Assembly: GCA_959600905.1 (NCBI GenBank)
Contig: CAUGNO010000008.1
Coordinates: 49,825-113,824, forward strand
Length of the DNA: 64,000 bases
DNA from: UMGS1975 sp959600905
GTDB lineage: Bacteria; Bacillota; Clostridia; Christensenellales; QAND01
Reading direction: 5' to 3'
The notes under the pieces are model-generated. The model was not told where the DNA came from. It ran no database searches and worked only from the letters and a program-made list of their open reading frames with translations. Made by a program: the position numbers and the translations under genes. How positions within the stretch are numbered: the stretch's first letter is position 1; every line of letters starts with the position of its first letter. Positions 29,207-36,422 of this stretch are shown in pieces.

Positions 29207-29392
29207 CAGATCCCCTTACAGTGTCTTTGTATATTGTAATAAGCGAAGGGGGCATACATGACAAAAACGATACATTTTCCCATTTATGGGAAATTCTATC
29301 AGACATGCTTGGATAAAAATCCAATGCTTCGGCATACTAAACTGGAAAGAGACAAGGATATAAGACATAAGCGGTCGAGCCAATAAAACACA

Positions 29393-30109
29393 ATGGAAAA
29401 TAGAGATCGAAAAAAAAACGACTGCGCCTGGGTTTGGGCAGTTTTAGATAGGCCGCTGACCAATGCGCAGCGAGACGCGTTGACAACGCTGTTTGTACCT
29501 ACGGGAAAAGCTGGCAGAAAACAGGAAGATGTTCGTCTATTGGCGTATGCGCTGCGCGGTTATGTGCTATACCGGCAGTATGGCTTGGCCCCGGAGCGGC
29601 AGCAATGGCGGACAACAGTGCACGGAAGGCCCTATTTATCTGCGCATCCGAAGATAGATTGCAGCCTTTCACATAGCGGCAGCATGGCTGCTTGTGCTGT
29701 GGGAAGGCCGTTTGTAGGTGTGGATATACAGAAGGTAAAGAGGGCTGTTTCCTTGCCCCTAGCGCAGCGTGTATGCACGCGTACAGAACTGCGGTGGCTG
29801 TGGCAAAAGGAAGAGGCGCAGCGCGTGGAAGCTTTTATCGGCCTTTGGGCGCTCAAGGAAAGCTATTTGAAATGGAGCGGAGAAGGATTGTCCCGGAGCA
29901 TGCGTTCTTTTTCAGCTTATGAAAAAATGCCTGGGAAAGTTGAGACAAGCCTTCAAGGGGTCAGTTTTTCGCTTTGTACTCCTTTGCCAGGCTACCGGGC
30001 CGCCCTATGTACCCAAGGGCCATGCCTGCCGGACATGAAACCAATTCCCCAAGAGCAGATATTGCAATTTTACACCGAGAGAAGTGGGAATGGAGTAAAA
30101 TCTACTTGA
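29393..30109 (+). CDS. 4'-phosphopantetheinyl transferase (Sfp type)
   Basis: 238 residues. Transfers phosphopantetheine from CoA to a carrier protein serine. The magnesium/CoA motifs are VGVDIQKV (near residue 105) and WALKESYLKWSGEGL (near 155), plus SLSHSG (near 92), the hallmarks of Sfp-type enzymes, while the C-terminal part is poorly conserved. No good ribosome binding site is seen before ATG 29393, so the start is uncertain. No carrier protein or biosynthetic cluster is nearby; it may serve a distant one. Confidence 0.8.
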   Translation: MENRDRKKNDCAWVWAVLDRPLTNAQRDALTTLFVPTGKAGRKQEDVRLLAYALRGYVLYRQYGLAPERQQWRTTVHGRPYLSAHPKIDCSLSHSGSMAACAVGRPFVGVDIQKVKRAVSLPLAQRVCTRTELRWLWQKEEAQRVEAFIGLWALKESYLKWSGEGLSRSMRSFSAYEKMPGKVETSLQGVSFSLCTPLPGYRAALCTQGPCLPDMKPIPQEQILQFYTERSGNGVKST

Positions 30110-30134
30110 CAATGGAAGAAAATTTTCCTACAAT
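30106..30134 (+). promoter_or_regulatory. Promoter for rubrerythrin
   Basis: Perfect TTGACA (30106-30111) and TACAAT (30129-30134) with a 17-base spacer. It overlaps the end of the phosphopantetheinyl transferase gene. Confidence 0.8.
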
Positions 30135-30141
30135 AAAATAC

Positions 30142-30163
30142 AATAATAAGAATTGTTATTATT
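30142..30163 (+). promoter_or_regulatory. Probable Fur/PerR-type operator
   Basis: A perfect inverted repeat AATAATAA-N6-TTATTATT sits 8 bases after the -10, over the expected transcription start. The AT-rich dyad is like PerR and Fur boxes, and PerR commonly controls rubrerythrin. The 6-base centre does not match the standard box exactly. Confidence 0.55.
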
Positions 30164-30204
30164 TAGAGCCATGGCTCAAATTCATAAAGAAAAGAGGAAA
30201 TGTC

Positions 30205-30744
30205 ATGAAAGAATTAAAAGGTAGTCAGACTGAAGCTAACTTGCTGGCAGCATTTGCGGGCGAGTCCCAAGCACGCAACAAATACACCTATTACGCGTCT
30301 AAGGCAAAAAAAGATGGCTATGAACAGATCGCGGGCCTGTTCCTGGAAACCGCCGAAAACGAAAAGGAGCATGCTAAGATCTGGTTTAAGCTCTTGCATG
30401 ATGGTATGCCGGATACCATGGAAAATCTAAAGGATGCCGCGGCGGGCGAAAATTACGAATGGACCGATATGTATGCGGGCTTTGCAAAGACCGCTAAGGA
30501 AGAAGGCTTTGATAAGATTGCCTATCTGTTTGAGGCGGTTGGCAAGATCGAGAAAGAGCATGAGGAACGTTATCTCAAGCTCCTGGCCAACATTGAAAAC
30601 AATACGGTCTTTGTTCGCGATGGGGAAGTTTATTGGCAGTGCCGCAACTGTGGACACATCCATAAAGGCCTCCAGGCGCCTGAGGTATGTCCGGTATGCG
30701 AACATCCGAAATCTTTCTTCCAGCTTCCGGCGAAAAATTATTGA
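30205..30744 (+). CDS. rbr: Rubrerythrin
   Basis: 179 residues. Reduces hydrogen peroxide using a di-iron site in a four-helix bundle fed by a C-terminal rubredoxin-like iron centre. The ferritin-like part has AGESQARNKYTYYASKAKK and the di-iron ligand motifs ENEKEHAKIW and KIEKEHEERYL. The C-terminal domain has CRNCGHIHKG and CPVCEHPKS for the FeCys4 site. The ATG at 30205 has AGAGGAAA before it and the N-terminus matches the family; the frame is open further upstream without support. Likely single gene, controlled by the dyad in the promoter. Confidence 0.95.
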   Translation: MKELKGSQTEANLLAAFAGESQARNKYTYYASKAKKDGYEQIAGLFLETAENEKEHAKIWFKLLHDGMPDTMENLKDAAAGENYEWTDMYAGFAKTAKEEGFDKIAYLFEAVGKIEKEHEERYLKLLANIENNTVFVRDGEVYWQCRNCGHIHKGLQAPEVCPVCEHPKSFFQLPAKNY

Positions 30745-30751
30745 GCAATGG

Positions 30752-30786
30752 AAAAAGCACAGGCAATCGTGCCTGTGCTTTTTTTA
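30752..30786. terminator. Bidirectional terminator after rubrerythrin
   Basis: Fourteen-base arms (30752-30765 with 30770-30783), loop ATCG, followed by T run. It also lies after the converging hydroxyacid operon. Confidence 0.85.
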
Positions 30787-30794
30787 TTTTGCTG

Positions 30795-31865
30795 TTATTC
30801 AGTGCGCGTCCATACACGAAGCGGCGGCTGGCCTTGGGCATATCGCTGTATTTCATCTAAGATCATTTCGCTTTGCCAACGATCCACATCACAGCTCATG
30901 CCGGCCAAATGCGATGTAATCAGCACATTATCCCGGTGCAATAGCGGATGGTTTTCAGGCGCGGGCTCCTGCCACATCACATCCATCGCAGCGCCGGCAA
31001 TGCGCTTTTCATCCAACGCATCTATCAATGCCTTTTGATCTACAACAGCCGCCCGGGCGGTATTGACAAAAACGGCCGTAGACTTCATCTGTGCAAACCA
31101 TGAAGCATCGACGATGCCGCGCGTTTCCTCGTTGACCGGAAGATGGATGGAAACGACATCAGACGTGGACAGCGCTTCTGCCAACGATACCTTTTCGCAG
31201 CCGCAGCTCTCGATGGTTTCCGCCGAACAATAGGGATCGTAGACCTTGACTTTCATGCCAAAGCCTTCTTTGGCCGTATGCCCTACGCGGCGGCCGATGG
31301 CGCCAAAACCAATGAGCCCCAGCGTGCGTCCGTACAGCTCAAAACCCCCGCCAAAATCGCGCATGGGGCTACTGCCATCCGGCATGAACCATACGACATC
31401 CTGCTGAGGATCCAACACAAGCACGTTTTCCTTGGCAGGACCAAGATAACGTCCGCTGCGCAGGGCATGCGCATCCGCTGCAATGCGGCGTACTAAGCCA
31501 ATCAACAGACCAAAGAAAAATTCTGAGACAGAGTTGGCATTGCGCCCCGGCGTGTATACCAGCGGAATCCCGGATTGATGAACGGCCCTCCAGTCTACAT
31601 TCACCGGCGTACCGCGCCCGCAGCCCAACAGCTTCATACCGCTTTGCTGCCAGCCCTGAATACAGCGAGCCGTTACAACCTCATCGCTGATGTATACGAT
31701 CTCATGGCCCAGGCACTGGGAGAGCAGCTCTTCCTCTGTAGGCTTTCTGCCCTTCAGGGCCGGACGGCCCACGGTTGTGATGTCGCAGAATGCGTTGAGC
31801 TCGGAAAGATAGGGCTCTGTAACGGCACTGGACAGCGCCAATTTGATCTTCTGCTTTGCCATCAT
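30795..31865 (-). CDS. D-isomer-specific 2-hydroxyacid dehydrogenase family protein
   Basis: 356 residues with the NAD-binding loop GLIGFGAIGRRVG (near residue 188) and the catalytic region FVNTARAAVVDQKALIDAL (Arg) and ITSHLAGMS (His). It has an atypical insert of about 30 residues before the NAD domain (QQDVVWFMPDGSSPMRDFGGG). The start overlaps the stop of the class II aldolase gene by 4 bases, and the operon begins with a LarA-like racemase. It probably oxidises or reduces a sugar acid or 2-hydroxyacid in that pathway; it may be misread as phosphoglycerate dehydrogenase, but serA is elsewhere in this window. Confidence 0.85.
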   Translation of the reverse strand: MMAKQKIKLALSSAVTEPYLSELNAFCDITTVGRPALKGRKPTEEELLSQCLGHEIVYISDEVVTARCIQGWQQSGMKLLGCGRGTPVNVDWRAVHQSGIPLVYTPGRNANSVSEFFFGLLIGLVRRIAADAHALRSGRYLGPAKENVLVLDPQQDVVWFMPDGSSPMRDFGGGFELYGRTLGLIGFGAIGRRVGHTAKEGFGMKVKVYDPYCSAETIESCGCEKVSLAEALSTSDVVSIHLPVNEETRGIVDASWFAQMKSTAVFVNTARAAVVDQKALIDALDEKRIAGAAMDVMWQEPAPENHPLLHRDNVLITSHLAGMSCDVDRWQSEMILDEIQRYAQGQPPLRVWTRTE

Positions 31866-32485
31866 CCAATCGCCTTTCCATTCATATCCTCCGCCGTCAG
31901 GATGACGGGGTCTCCCATTCCCTTTGCCAGGAAATACAGCTGTGCCATGGATTCCATCTCCTCAGCGATATACATGGCCTGTTCGATGGTTTCAGCCCCG
32001 GCGATCAATCCATGATTTTGGAGAAGCACGGCCTTATATCCCTGCATTGCTTGATAGGTAATCTCTGCTAGCTCCTCGGTTCCGGGCGGCGCAAATTTGG
32101 CGCAGGGAAGTTCGTATGCACCGCAGAGCGATAGCATGAAGTGAACGGCAGGCAACGGCTTACCCAGGCAGGAAGCAGCTGTGGCATACGGAGAATGGGT
32201 GTGCACCACTGCATTGATGTCCGTGCGCCCTTTGTAATAGCTGCGATGCATGACGTGCTCAATGGAAGGCCGGCGTGTGCCCTCCACCACATGGCCTTCC
32301 AAATCGATGACCACAACATCTTCGGCCGTGATTTCGTGGTAATCCATCGAAGAGGGGCTCATCGCGTACAGGCCTTCCTTACGGTTGAAGACGCTGATGT
32401 TGCCGGCAGTGCCCGTCGTAAGCCTCTTTTCCAGCATCTTGACGCCATAGGCGCGGACCAATTCCCGTTCTTCTCGTAAAATCAT
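31862..32485 (-). CDS. Class II aldolase family protein (fuculose-phosphate aldolase-like)
   Basis: 207 residues, the single-domain size of AraD/FucA-like proteins. The GTAGNISVFNR loop, SxEHVMH phrase (PSIEHVMHRSYY), the zinc site HTHSPYATA and QNHGLIAG are all present, so it is likely an active zinc enzyme. Family members cleave or epimerise phosphorylated sugars, or decarboxylate/aldol-cleave sugar acids. It sits between LarA-like and dehydrogenase genes (34-base gap and 4-base overlap), pointing to a pathway for a hydroxyacid or sugar acid. AAGGAGG precedes the ATG. Confidence 0.88.
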   Translation of the reverse strand: MILREERELVRAYGVKMLEKRLTTGTAGNISVFNRKEGLYAMSPSSMDYHEITAEDVVVIDLEGHVVEGTRRPSIEHVMHRSYYKGRTDINAVVHTHSPYATAASCLGKPLPAVHFMLSLCGAYELPCAKFAPPGTEELAEITYQAMQGYKAVLLQNHGLIAGAETIEQAMYIAEEMESMAQLYFLAKGMGDPVILTAEDMNGKAIG

Positions 32486-32519
32486 GGAAACGACCTCCTT
32501 AAAATATGATGGACGCAGA

Positions 32520-33797
32520 TCATTGCTGCGCGATCAGCTCAACCCCGTTTGGCATGCATAAAATACGGCTTTGCGGCCCTGTTAGTGCATCTGCCATTTC
32601 CAGAGCCTTAGACAGACAAGCAGCATGGCGCAGGCCAAAGGTCTCGACCAATTCAGGTTCGCATTGATCGGTCACGAGGATCACATGCGCTTTTTGCAAA
32701 ATACGGGCCAAGATCTGTGCCTGCCATTGATCGGCCTGCGTTTGTCCACGGCCTTTCTGCAAAAGCGCCTGCGTTAAGGCACTAGGGCTTTGGTATTGAC
32801 GGAAAAGCTCATAAAAGCCCTGGCTTCCGTGCCCATCATAACATGAACAAAGCGCAATGATGACCCCGCCGGGACGTACGCAAGGCTCTGCCCCGCTCAT
32901 GCATTTGACGGACTGATAGATATTCAGATCCAACGGCGCACCGCCATTGCCGGTAATCACGATATCTGCCTGGCAAGCCGGCACCTGCGTTTGGCTCTGC
33001 ACATAAGCACACCCTGCCTCATGCGCTTGCTCAAAATGCCCCGCAAAGGCGCGTACAATTTGCTTTTTCTCATTCAAGCATACGTTTAATATGAATTGCA
33101 GATGCGCCTGCCGGGCAGCATACAGCATATCCTCATGCAGCGGATTGCCCTTTAATGAGCCGCTGTGTGCAAGAGGATGATGTATAAACTCCGCGTTGTG
33201 GTTATAAAAAACCGTTTCCTGCGAGGCAATGCCTGGCAAAATGCTTTTGCGCCCGCCGGAATAGCCGGCGAAAAAATGCGGCTCAATAAAGCCTTCAGAC
33301 AAAATGAGATCTGCCCATTCGACCTGCTCGTTCAGCCATAAAGCGCCGCCGGAAGGCAGCGTGCCGAAGCAGCGCATGCTTTGCGCGTCCCTGGCATTGT
33401 GCACCAATACAGTTTCATGAGACAAGATGTCTGCGCCAAAGCGGTCCCGCAGCTCTTTATCGGTTGTTAAGCGGTGAAATCCCGTAGCCACCAAAATATG
33501 GATCTCTGCCTGCGGATTGCCCCGGCGGATCTCCTCCAAAAGCAACGGCATGGTAATTTGGCTGGGCATTGGGCGCGTATGGTCGCTGGTGATGATAAGG
33601 ATATGCTGTTTTCCCCGGCTAAGATCGGAAAGGCAAGGGCTGCCGATGGGATGAGATAGCGCCTCACGCACAACCTGCCGCTGCCAAGTCAGCGTCATAG
33701 AAGGCTGTGGCTTGGCCTGCAGAACGCCTGCAAACCGATTCTCCGGAATGAAACAGTTAACATGGCCTGTGCCATAGGGAATAGAAATGTCTGGCAT
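32520..33797 (-). CDS. LarA-family nickel-pincer racemase
   Basis: 425 residues, matching LarA (lactate racemase) family length. Catalytic and cofactor residues can be matched: SDHTRPMP (Asp and Arg), ATGFHRLT (His), IEPHFFAGYSGGRKS (His and the Lys that binds the nickel-pincer nucleotide) and HNAEFIHHPLAHSG. The enzyme should therefore need LarB, LarE and LarC for its cofactor; none are in the window. Homologues are known to act on 2-hydroxyacids other than lactate. With the downstream aldolase and dehydrogenase it probably inverts a sugar-acid or hydroxyacid centre. GAAGGAGGA precedes the ATG; the -10 is TATACT at 33825-33830 with TG extension. Confidence 0.85.
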   Translation of the reverse strand: MPDISIPYGTGHVNCFIPENRFAGVLQAKPQPSMTLTWQRQVVREALSHPIGSPCLSDLSRGKQHILIITSDHTRPMPSQITMPLLLEEIRRGNPQAEIHILVATGFHRLTTDKELRDRFGADILSHETVLVHNARDAQSMRCFGTLPSGGALWLNEQVEWADLILSEGFIEPHFFAGYSGGRKSILPGIASQETVFYNHNAEFIHHPLAHSGSLKGNPLHEDMLYAARQAHLQFILNVCLNEKKQIVRAFAGHFEQAHEAGCAYVQSQTQVPACQADIVITGNGGAPLDLNIYQSVKCMSGAEPCVRPGGVIIALCSCYDGHGSQGFYELFRQYQSPSALTQALLQKGRGQTQADQWQAQILARILQKAHVILVTDQCEPELVETFGLRHAACLSKALEMADALTGPQSRILCMPNGVELIAQQ

Positions 33798-33824
33798 AAG
33801 ATTCCTCCTTCAAAAGGCACATAT

Positions 33825-33830
33825 AGTATA
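33825..33830 (-). promoter_or_regulatory. Extended -10 promoter for the larA-like operon
   Basis: Minus-strand TGGTATACT gives TATACT (33825-33830) with TG extension; there is no good -35. It overlaps the region of the divergent promoter at 33848-33876. Confidence 0.45.
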
Positions 33831-33847
33831 CCATATTACATAACAGT

Positions 33848-33876
33848 TTGGCTTTTTGTTTCGCCTATGGTAGAAT
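33848..33876 (+). promoter_or_regulatory. Promoter for the aldo/keto reductase gene
   Basis: TTGGCT (33848-33853), 17-base spacer, TAGAAT (33871-33876). Transcription runs away from the larA-like operon, so one regulator could serve both. Confidence 0.65.
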
Positions 33877-33930
33877 AATGCTATGGTTTTTAGCAATTTG
33901 ACAGACTTCTTTGTAAAGGGATGAGTTGCT

Positions 33931-34962
33931 TTGGAAAAAATGAGACTCGGAAAAACAGAACTTATGGTCACCAAAACGTCCTTTGGGGCGTTGCCTATCC
34001 AGCGGGACGATTTCCCTACGGCCATTCGGATCCTGCGTAAGGCGTTTGATGCAGGCATCAATTATTATGATACCGCGCGCTTTTACACGGATAGCGAGGA
34101 AAAGCTGGGCGCTGCCTTTTCAGATGTGCGTAAAGAGGTCATCATCTCCTCCAAATCAATGGGGAATACCAAGCAGGAGGTCATAGACCATTGTATGCAG
34201 GGGCTTAGAAACATCAAATCCGATTATTTTGACCTTTATCAGCTGCATAATCCGTCTTCCTTAGATTATGAGGATCCGGATGGGCCGCTGGCAGGGCTTT
34301 TGGAACTAAAGAAAAAGGGATATGTAAGGCATATCGGTATCACCAACCATTCGCCGAAAATGGCAGTGGAGGCCATTGAATCGGGCGTATTTGAAACGCT
34401 TCAATTTCCGTTCTCGTATCTATCTGGCGAGGTAGAGGACGATCTGCTGCGCCGCTGTAAGGAAAAGGATATGGGATTTATTGCCATGAAGGCGTTGTCC
34501 GGCGGCTTGGTGGGCAATGTGCCGGCGGCCTTTGCGTTTATCCGGGAGTATGATAATGTAGTGCCGATTTTCGGGATCCAGCATGAATGGGAGCTGGATG
34601 AGTTTATTGCGTTAGACGCCAACCCGCCGAAAATGGATGCTGAAATGCGCGCTGTGATCGCCAAGGATAGAAAAGAGCTGGCTGGGGAATTTTGCCGGTC
34701 TTGCGGATACTGCATGCCGTGTCCGCAGGGCATCAATATTCCCACGGCGGGCCGCATACATCTATTGGCGACGAGATCTCCCTATCAGCAGTTCTTGACA
34801 AAAGAATACAGGGATGAACAAAAATTGGTGGATAACTGTATCCATTGCGGGCAATGCGCCAGCCGGTGCCCTTATCATCTAGATACGCCGGCCATGCTGG
34901 CTTCGCAGGCTAAAAAATTCTGGGCCTGGGCGGAGGAGCATAGGAGCGAGTGGACGGATTAA
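33931..34962 (+). CDS. Aldo/keto reductase with C-terminal ferredoxin domain
   Basis: 343 residues. The first 260 form an aldo/keto reductase with the tetrad in INYYDTARFYTDSEEKLG (Asp, Tyr), ISSKSMGN (Lys) and LYQLHNPSS (His). The last 80 have two 4Fe-4S-like motifs, CRSCGYCMPCPQGINIP and CIHCGQCASRCP, making it one of the known AKR-ferredoxin fusions of anaerobes. These may use ferredoxin rather than NADPH. The start is TTG 33931 with AAAGGG upstream; ATG 33940 lacks a site. It is divergent from the larA-like operon, which may hint at a related substrate. Confidence 0.85.
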   Translation: MEKMRLGKTELMVTKTSFGALPIQRDDFPTAIRILRKAFDAGINYYDTARFYTDSEEKLGAAFSDVRKEVIISSKSMGNTKQEVIDHCMQGLRNIKSDYFDLYQLHNPSSLDYEDPDGPLAGLLELKKKGYVRHIGITNHSPKMAVEAIESGVFETLQFPFSYLSGEVEDDLLRRCKEKDMGFIAMKALSGGLVGNVPAAFAFIREYDNVVPIFGIQHEWELDEFIALDANPPKMDAEMRAVIAKDRKELAGEFCRSCGYCMPCPQGINIPTAGRIHLLATRSPYQQFLTKEYRDEQKLVDNCIHCGQCASRCPYHLDTPAMLASQAKKFWAWAEEHRSEWTD

Positions 34963-34972
34963 AAAATTGACC

Positions 34973-35007
34973 TGGGCAGGGAACGACAGATGTTTGTTCC
35001 CTGCCCA
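34973..35007 (+). terminator. Hairpin after the aldo/keto reductase gene
   Basis: TGGGCAGGGAAC (34973-34984) pairs with GTTCCCTGCCCA (34996-35007). The downstream AATTATATTT is only partly T-rich, so termination is less sure than elsewhere. Confidence 0.55.
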
Positions 35008-35035
35008 AATTATATTTACCAGAAAACGTTTGGCC

Positions 35036-35064
35036 TTGCTTTTCCAAAGTGGATAAGGTACAAT
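35036..35064 (+). promoter_or_regulatory. Promoter of the fluoride riboswitch transcript
   Basis: TTGCTT (35036-35041), 17-base spacer, TACAAT (35059-35064). Transcription would start near 35071, just before the aptamer. Confidence 0.7.
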
Positions 35065-35076
35065 AAACGCTAGAAT

Positions 35077-35133
35077 AGGGAATGAAGTTCTCCCTCGGGC
35101 AACCGAAACCGCTTTTTAGCTGATGACTTCTGC
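35077..35133 (+). ncRNA. Fluoride (crcB) riboswitch aptamer
   Basis: The RNA shows the fluoride aptamer layout: GGGAATGAAGTTCTCCC forms P1, then AACCGC and AGCTGATGACTTCTGC. GAAGT (35083-35087) can form the pseudoknot with ACTTC (35126-35130), and the CTGATGA core is conserved. A short CGG/CCG hairpin is inserted between P1 and P2. The last part is also one arm of the following terminator, so fluoride binding should favour read-through. This class is known to control fluoride exporters and also genes annotated as Na+/H+ antiporters. Confidence 0.9.
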
Positions 35134-35160
35134 AAATCCGCAGGAGCATTGGCTTTTTTT
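35119..35160 (+). terminator. Riboswitch expression-platform terminator
   Basis: GCTGATG (35119-35125) and CTTCTGC (35127-35133) pair with GCAGGAG (35140-35146) and CATTGGC (35147-35153), loop AAATCC, then seven T (35154-35160). The 5' arm is the conserved 3' half of the aptamer, so the two folds exclude each other. Confidence 0.85.
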
Positions 35161-35184
35161 GTTTCCTGCGAAAGGGGTAAGAAT

Positions 35185-36375
35185 ATGGTTTCTTCTTTGG
35201 CGATGATTTTTTTGGGTGGCCTATTGTGTGCGGCTGCATGCAGCAAAATGGGGCTTCCGCGCATCATTGGGATGCTGCTTGCAGGCATTATAATGGGCCC
35301 GCATGTGCTGGGCCTGCTGGATCGCTCTATTTTAAGCGTTTCCGCGGATCTAAGGCAGATGGCTCTTGTCATTATCTTGCTCAAAGCAGGGCTGTCTTTG
35401 GATGTTAAGAGCTTAAAACGAGTAGGCAGACCTGCATTTTTAATGACCTTTGTGCCGGCCAGCTGTGAAATTTTGGCATTCGTGCTCTTTGCGCCGCCGA
35501 TTTTGGGGCTATCGCGTATAGAGGCGGCCGTAATGGGGGCCGTATTGGCGGCGGTATCGCCGGCCGTGGTCGTGCCCAAAATGGTTGCCCTGACAGAGCA
35601 GGGCTATGGCGTGAAAAAGGGGATTCCGCAAATGATATTGGCGGGCGCATCGATGGATGATGTCTTTGTCATCGTTCTGTTTACGAGCTTTATGGGCCTG
35701 GCCCAGGGGGGCCATTTTTCTGCGTTCAGCCTTTTGTCTATCCCTATTTCCATCGCGCTGGGAATTCTTTCCGGTTTGGTTTTAGGCATGGTGCTGGCAA
35801 GGCTGTGGCGCTGCCAGGCAGGACAGAGCACACAGGCCACGATAAAGGGGCTGGTTCTTTTGGCCTGTGCTTTTTTGCTGGTAAGCCTGGAGGATTGGCT
35901 GGGAGGGATTGTGCCGCTGAGTGGCCTGTTGGGGGTCATGAGCATGGCGGTGATGGTGCAACGGCGTACGCCACAGCTTGTGGGACAGGATCTATCGCAA
36001 AAGTTTTCCAAGCTTTGGATGGCCGCCGAGCCGATTTTGTTCGTCCTGGTGGGTGCCGCTGTGGATATTCCCTATGCGGCCTCGGCTGGCATTGGTGTCG
36101 TTGCTATGATTTTTTTGGCCCTGGTGTTCCGCGTCTTGGGGGTTGTTTTTTGCATGATTGGCACAGCGCTTACCAAAAAGGAATGGCTGTTTTGTATGAT
36201 TGCTTATCTGCCCAAGGCAACGGTACAGGCGGCCATCGGATCGGTTCCGCTTTCGATGGGGCTGGCCTGTGGGCAGCTGGTGCTAACGGTAGCGGTGGTA
36301 GCGATCTTGATTGCCGCCCCTTTGGGGGCGGTGGGTATGGAGTATACCTATAAAAGGCTGCTCAGCAAGGAATAA
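35185..36375 (+). CDS. CPA-family cation:proton antiporter under fluoride riboswitch control
   Basis: 396 residues with about 11-12 hydrophobic segments. It matches the monovalent cation:proton antiporter superfamily (CPA1/CPA2): LPRIIGMLLAGIIMGP (TM region near 25), LLKAGLSLDVKSLKRVG, AAVSPAVVVPKM and the two acidic residues in GASMDDVFVIV. It starts at ATG 35185 behind AAAGGGG; longer readings run into the riboswitch. Because the fluoride aptamer directly precedes it, it likely takes part in fluoride resistance, either exporting F- in exchange for protons or restoring ion balance. The transported ion has not been shown by sequence. Confidence 0.88.
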   Translation: MVSSLAMIFLGGLLCAAACSKMGLPRIIGMLLAGIIMGPHVLGLLDRSILSVSADLRQMALVIILLKAGLSLDVKSLKRVGRPAFLMTFVPASCEILAFVLFAPPILGLSRIEAAVMGAVLAAVSPAVVVPKMVALTEQGYGVKKGIPQMILAGASMDDVFVIVLFTSFMGLAQGGHFSAFSLLSIPISIALGILSGLVLGMVLARLWRCQAGQSTQATIKGLVLLACAFLLVSLEDWLGGIVPLSGLLGVMSMAVMVQRRTPQLVGQDLSQKFSKLWMAAEPILFVLVGAAVDIPYAASAGIGVVAMIFLALVFRVLGVVFCMIGTALTKKEWLFCMIAYLPKATVQAAIGSVPLSMGLACGQLVLTVAVVAILIAAPLGAVGMEYTYKRLLSKE

Positions 36376-36403
36376 AAAAAGGCACGGATTTTCCGTGCCT
36401 TTT
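36374..36403. terminator. Terminator between the antiporter and MATE genes
   Basis: GGCACGGA (36381-36388) pairs with TCCGTGCC (36392-36399). The minus strand has seven T after the stem, the plus strand four, so it mainly serves the MATE gene. Confidence 0.8.
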
Positions 36404-36422
36404 GCATGCTGGGAATAAAAAG

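Noticed and set aside
29207..29392. Manganese (yybP-ykoY) riboswitch ahead of mntP
   Set aside because: Expected from family knowledge, but the conserved aptamer core could not be found by eye; only simple hairpins are present.
30795..31865. Naming the dehydrogenase serA
   Set aside because: It has an atypical insert, lacks an ACT domain and sits in a LarA operon; the real serA follows serC at 62483-63658.
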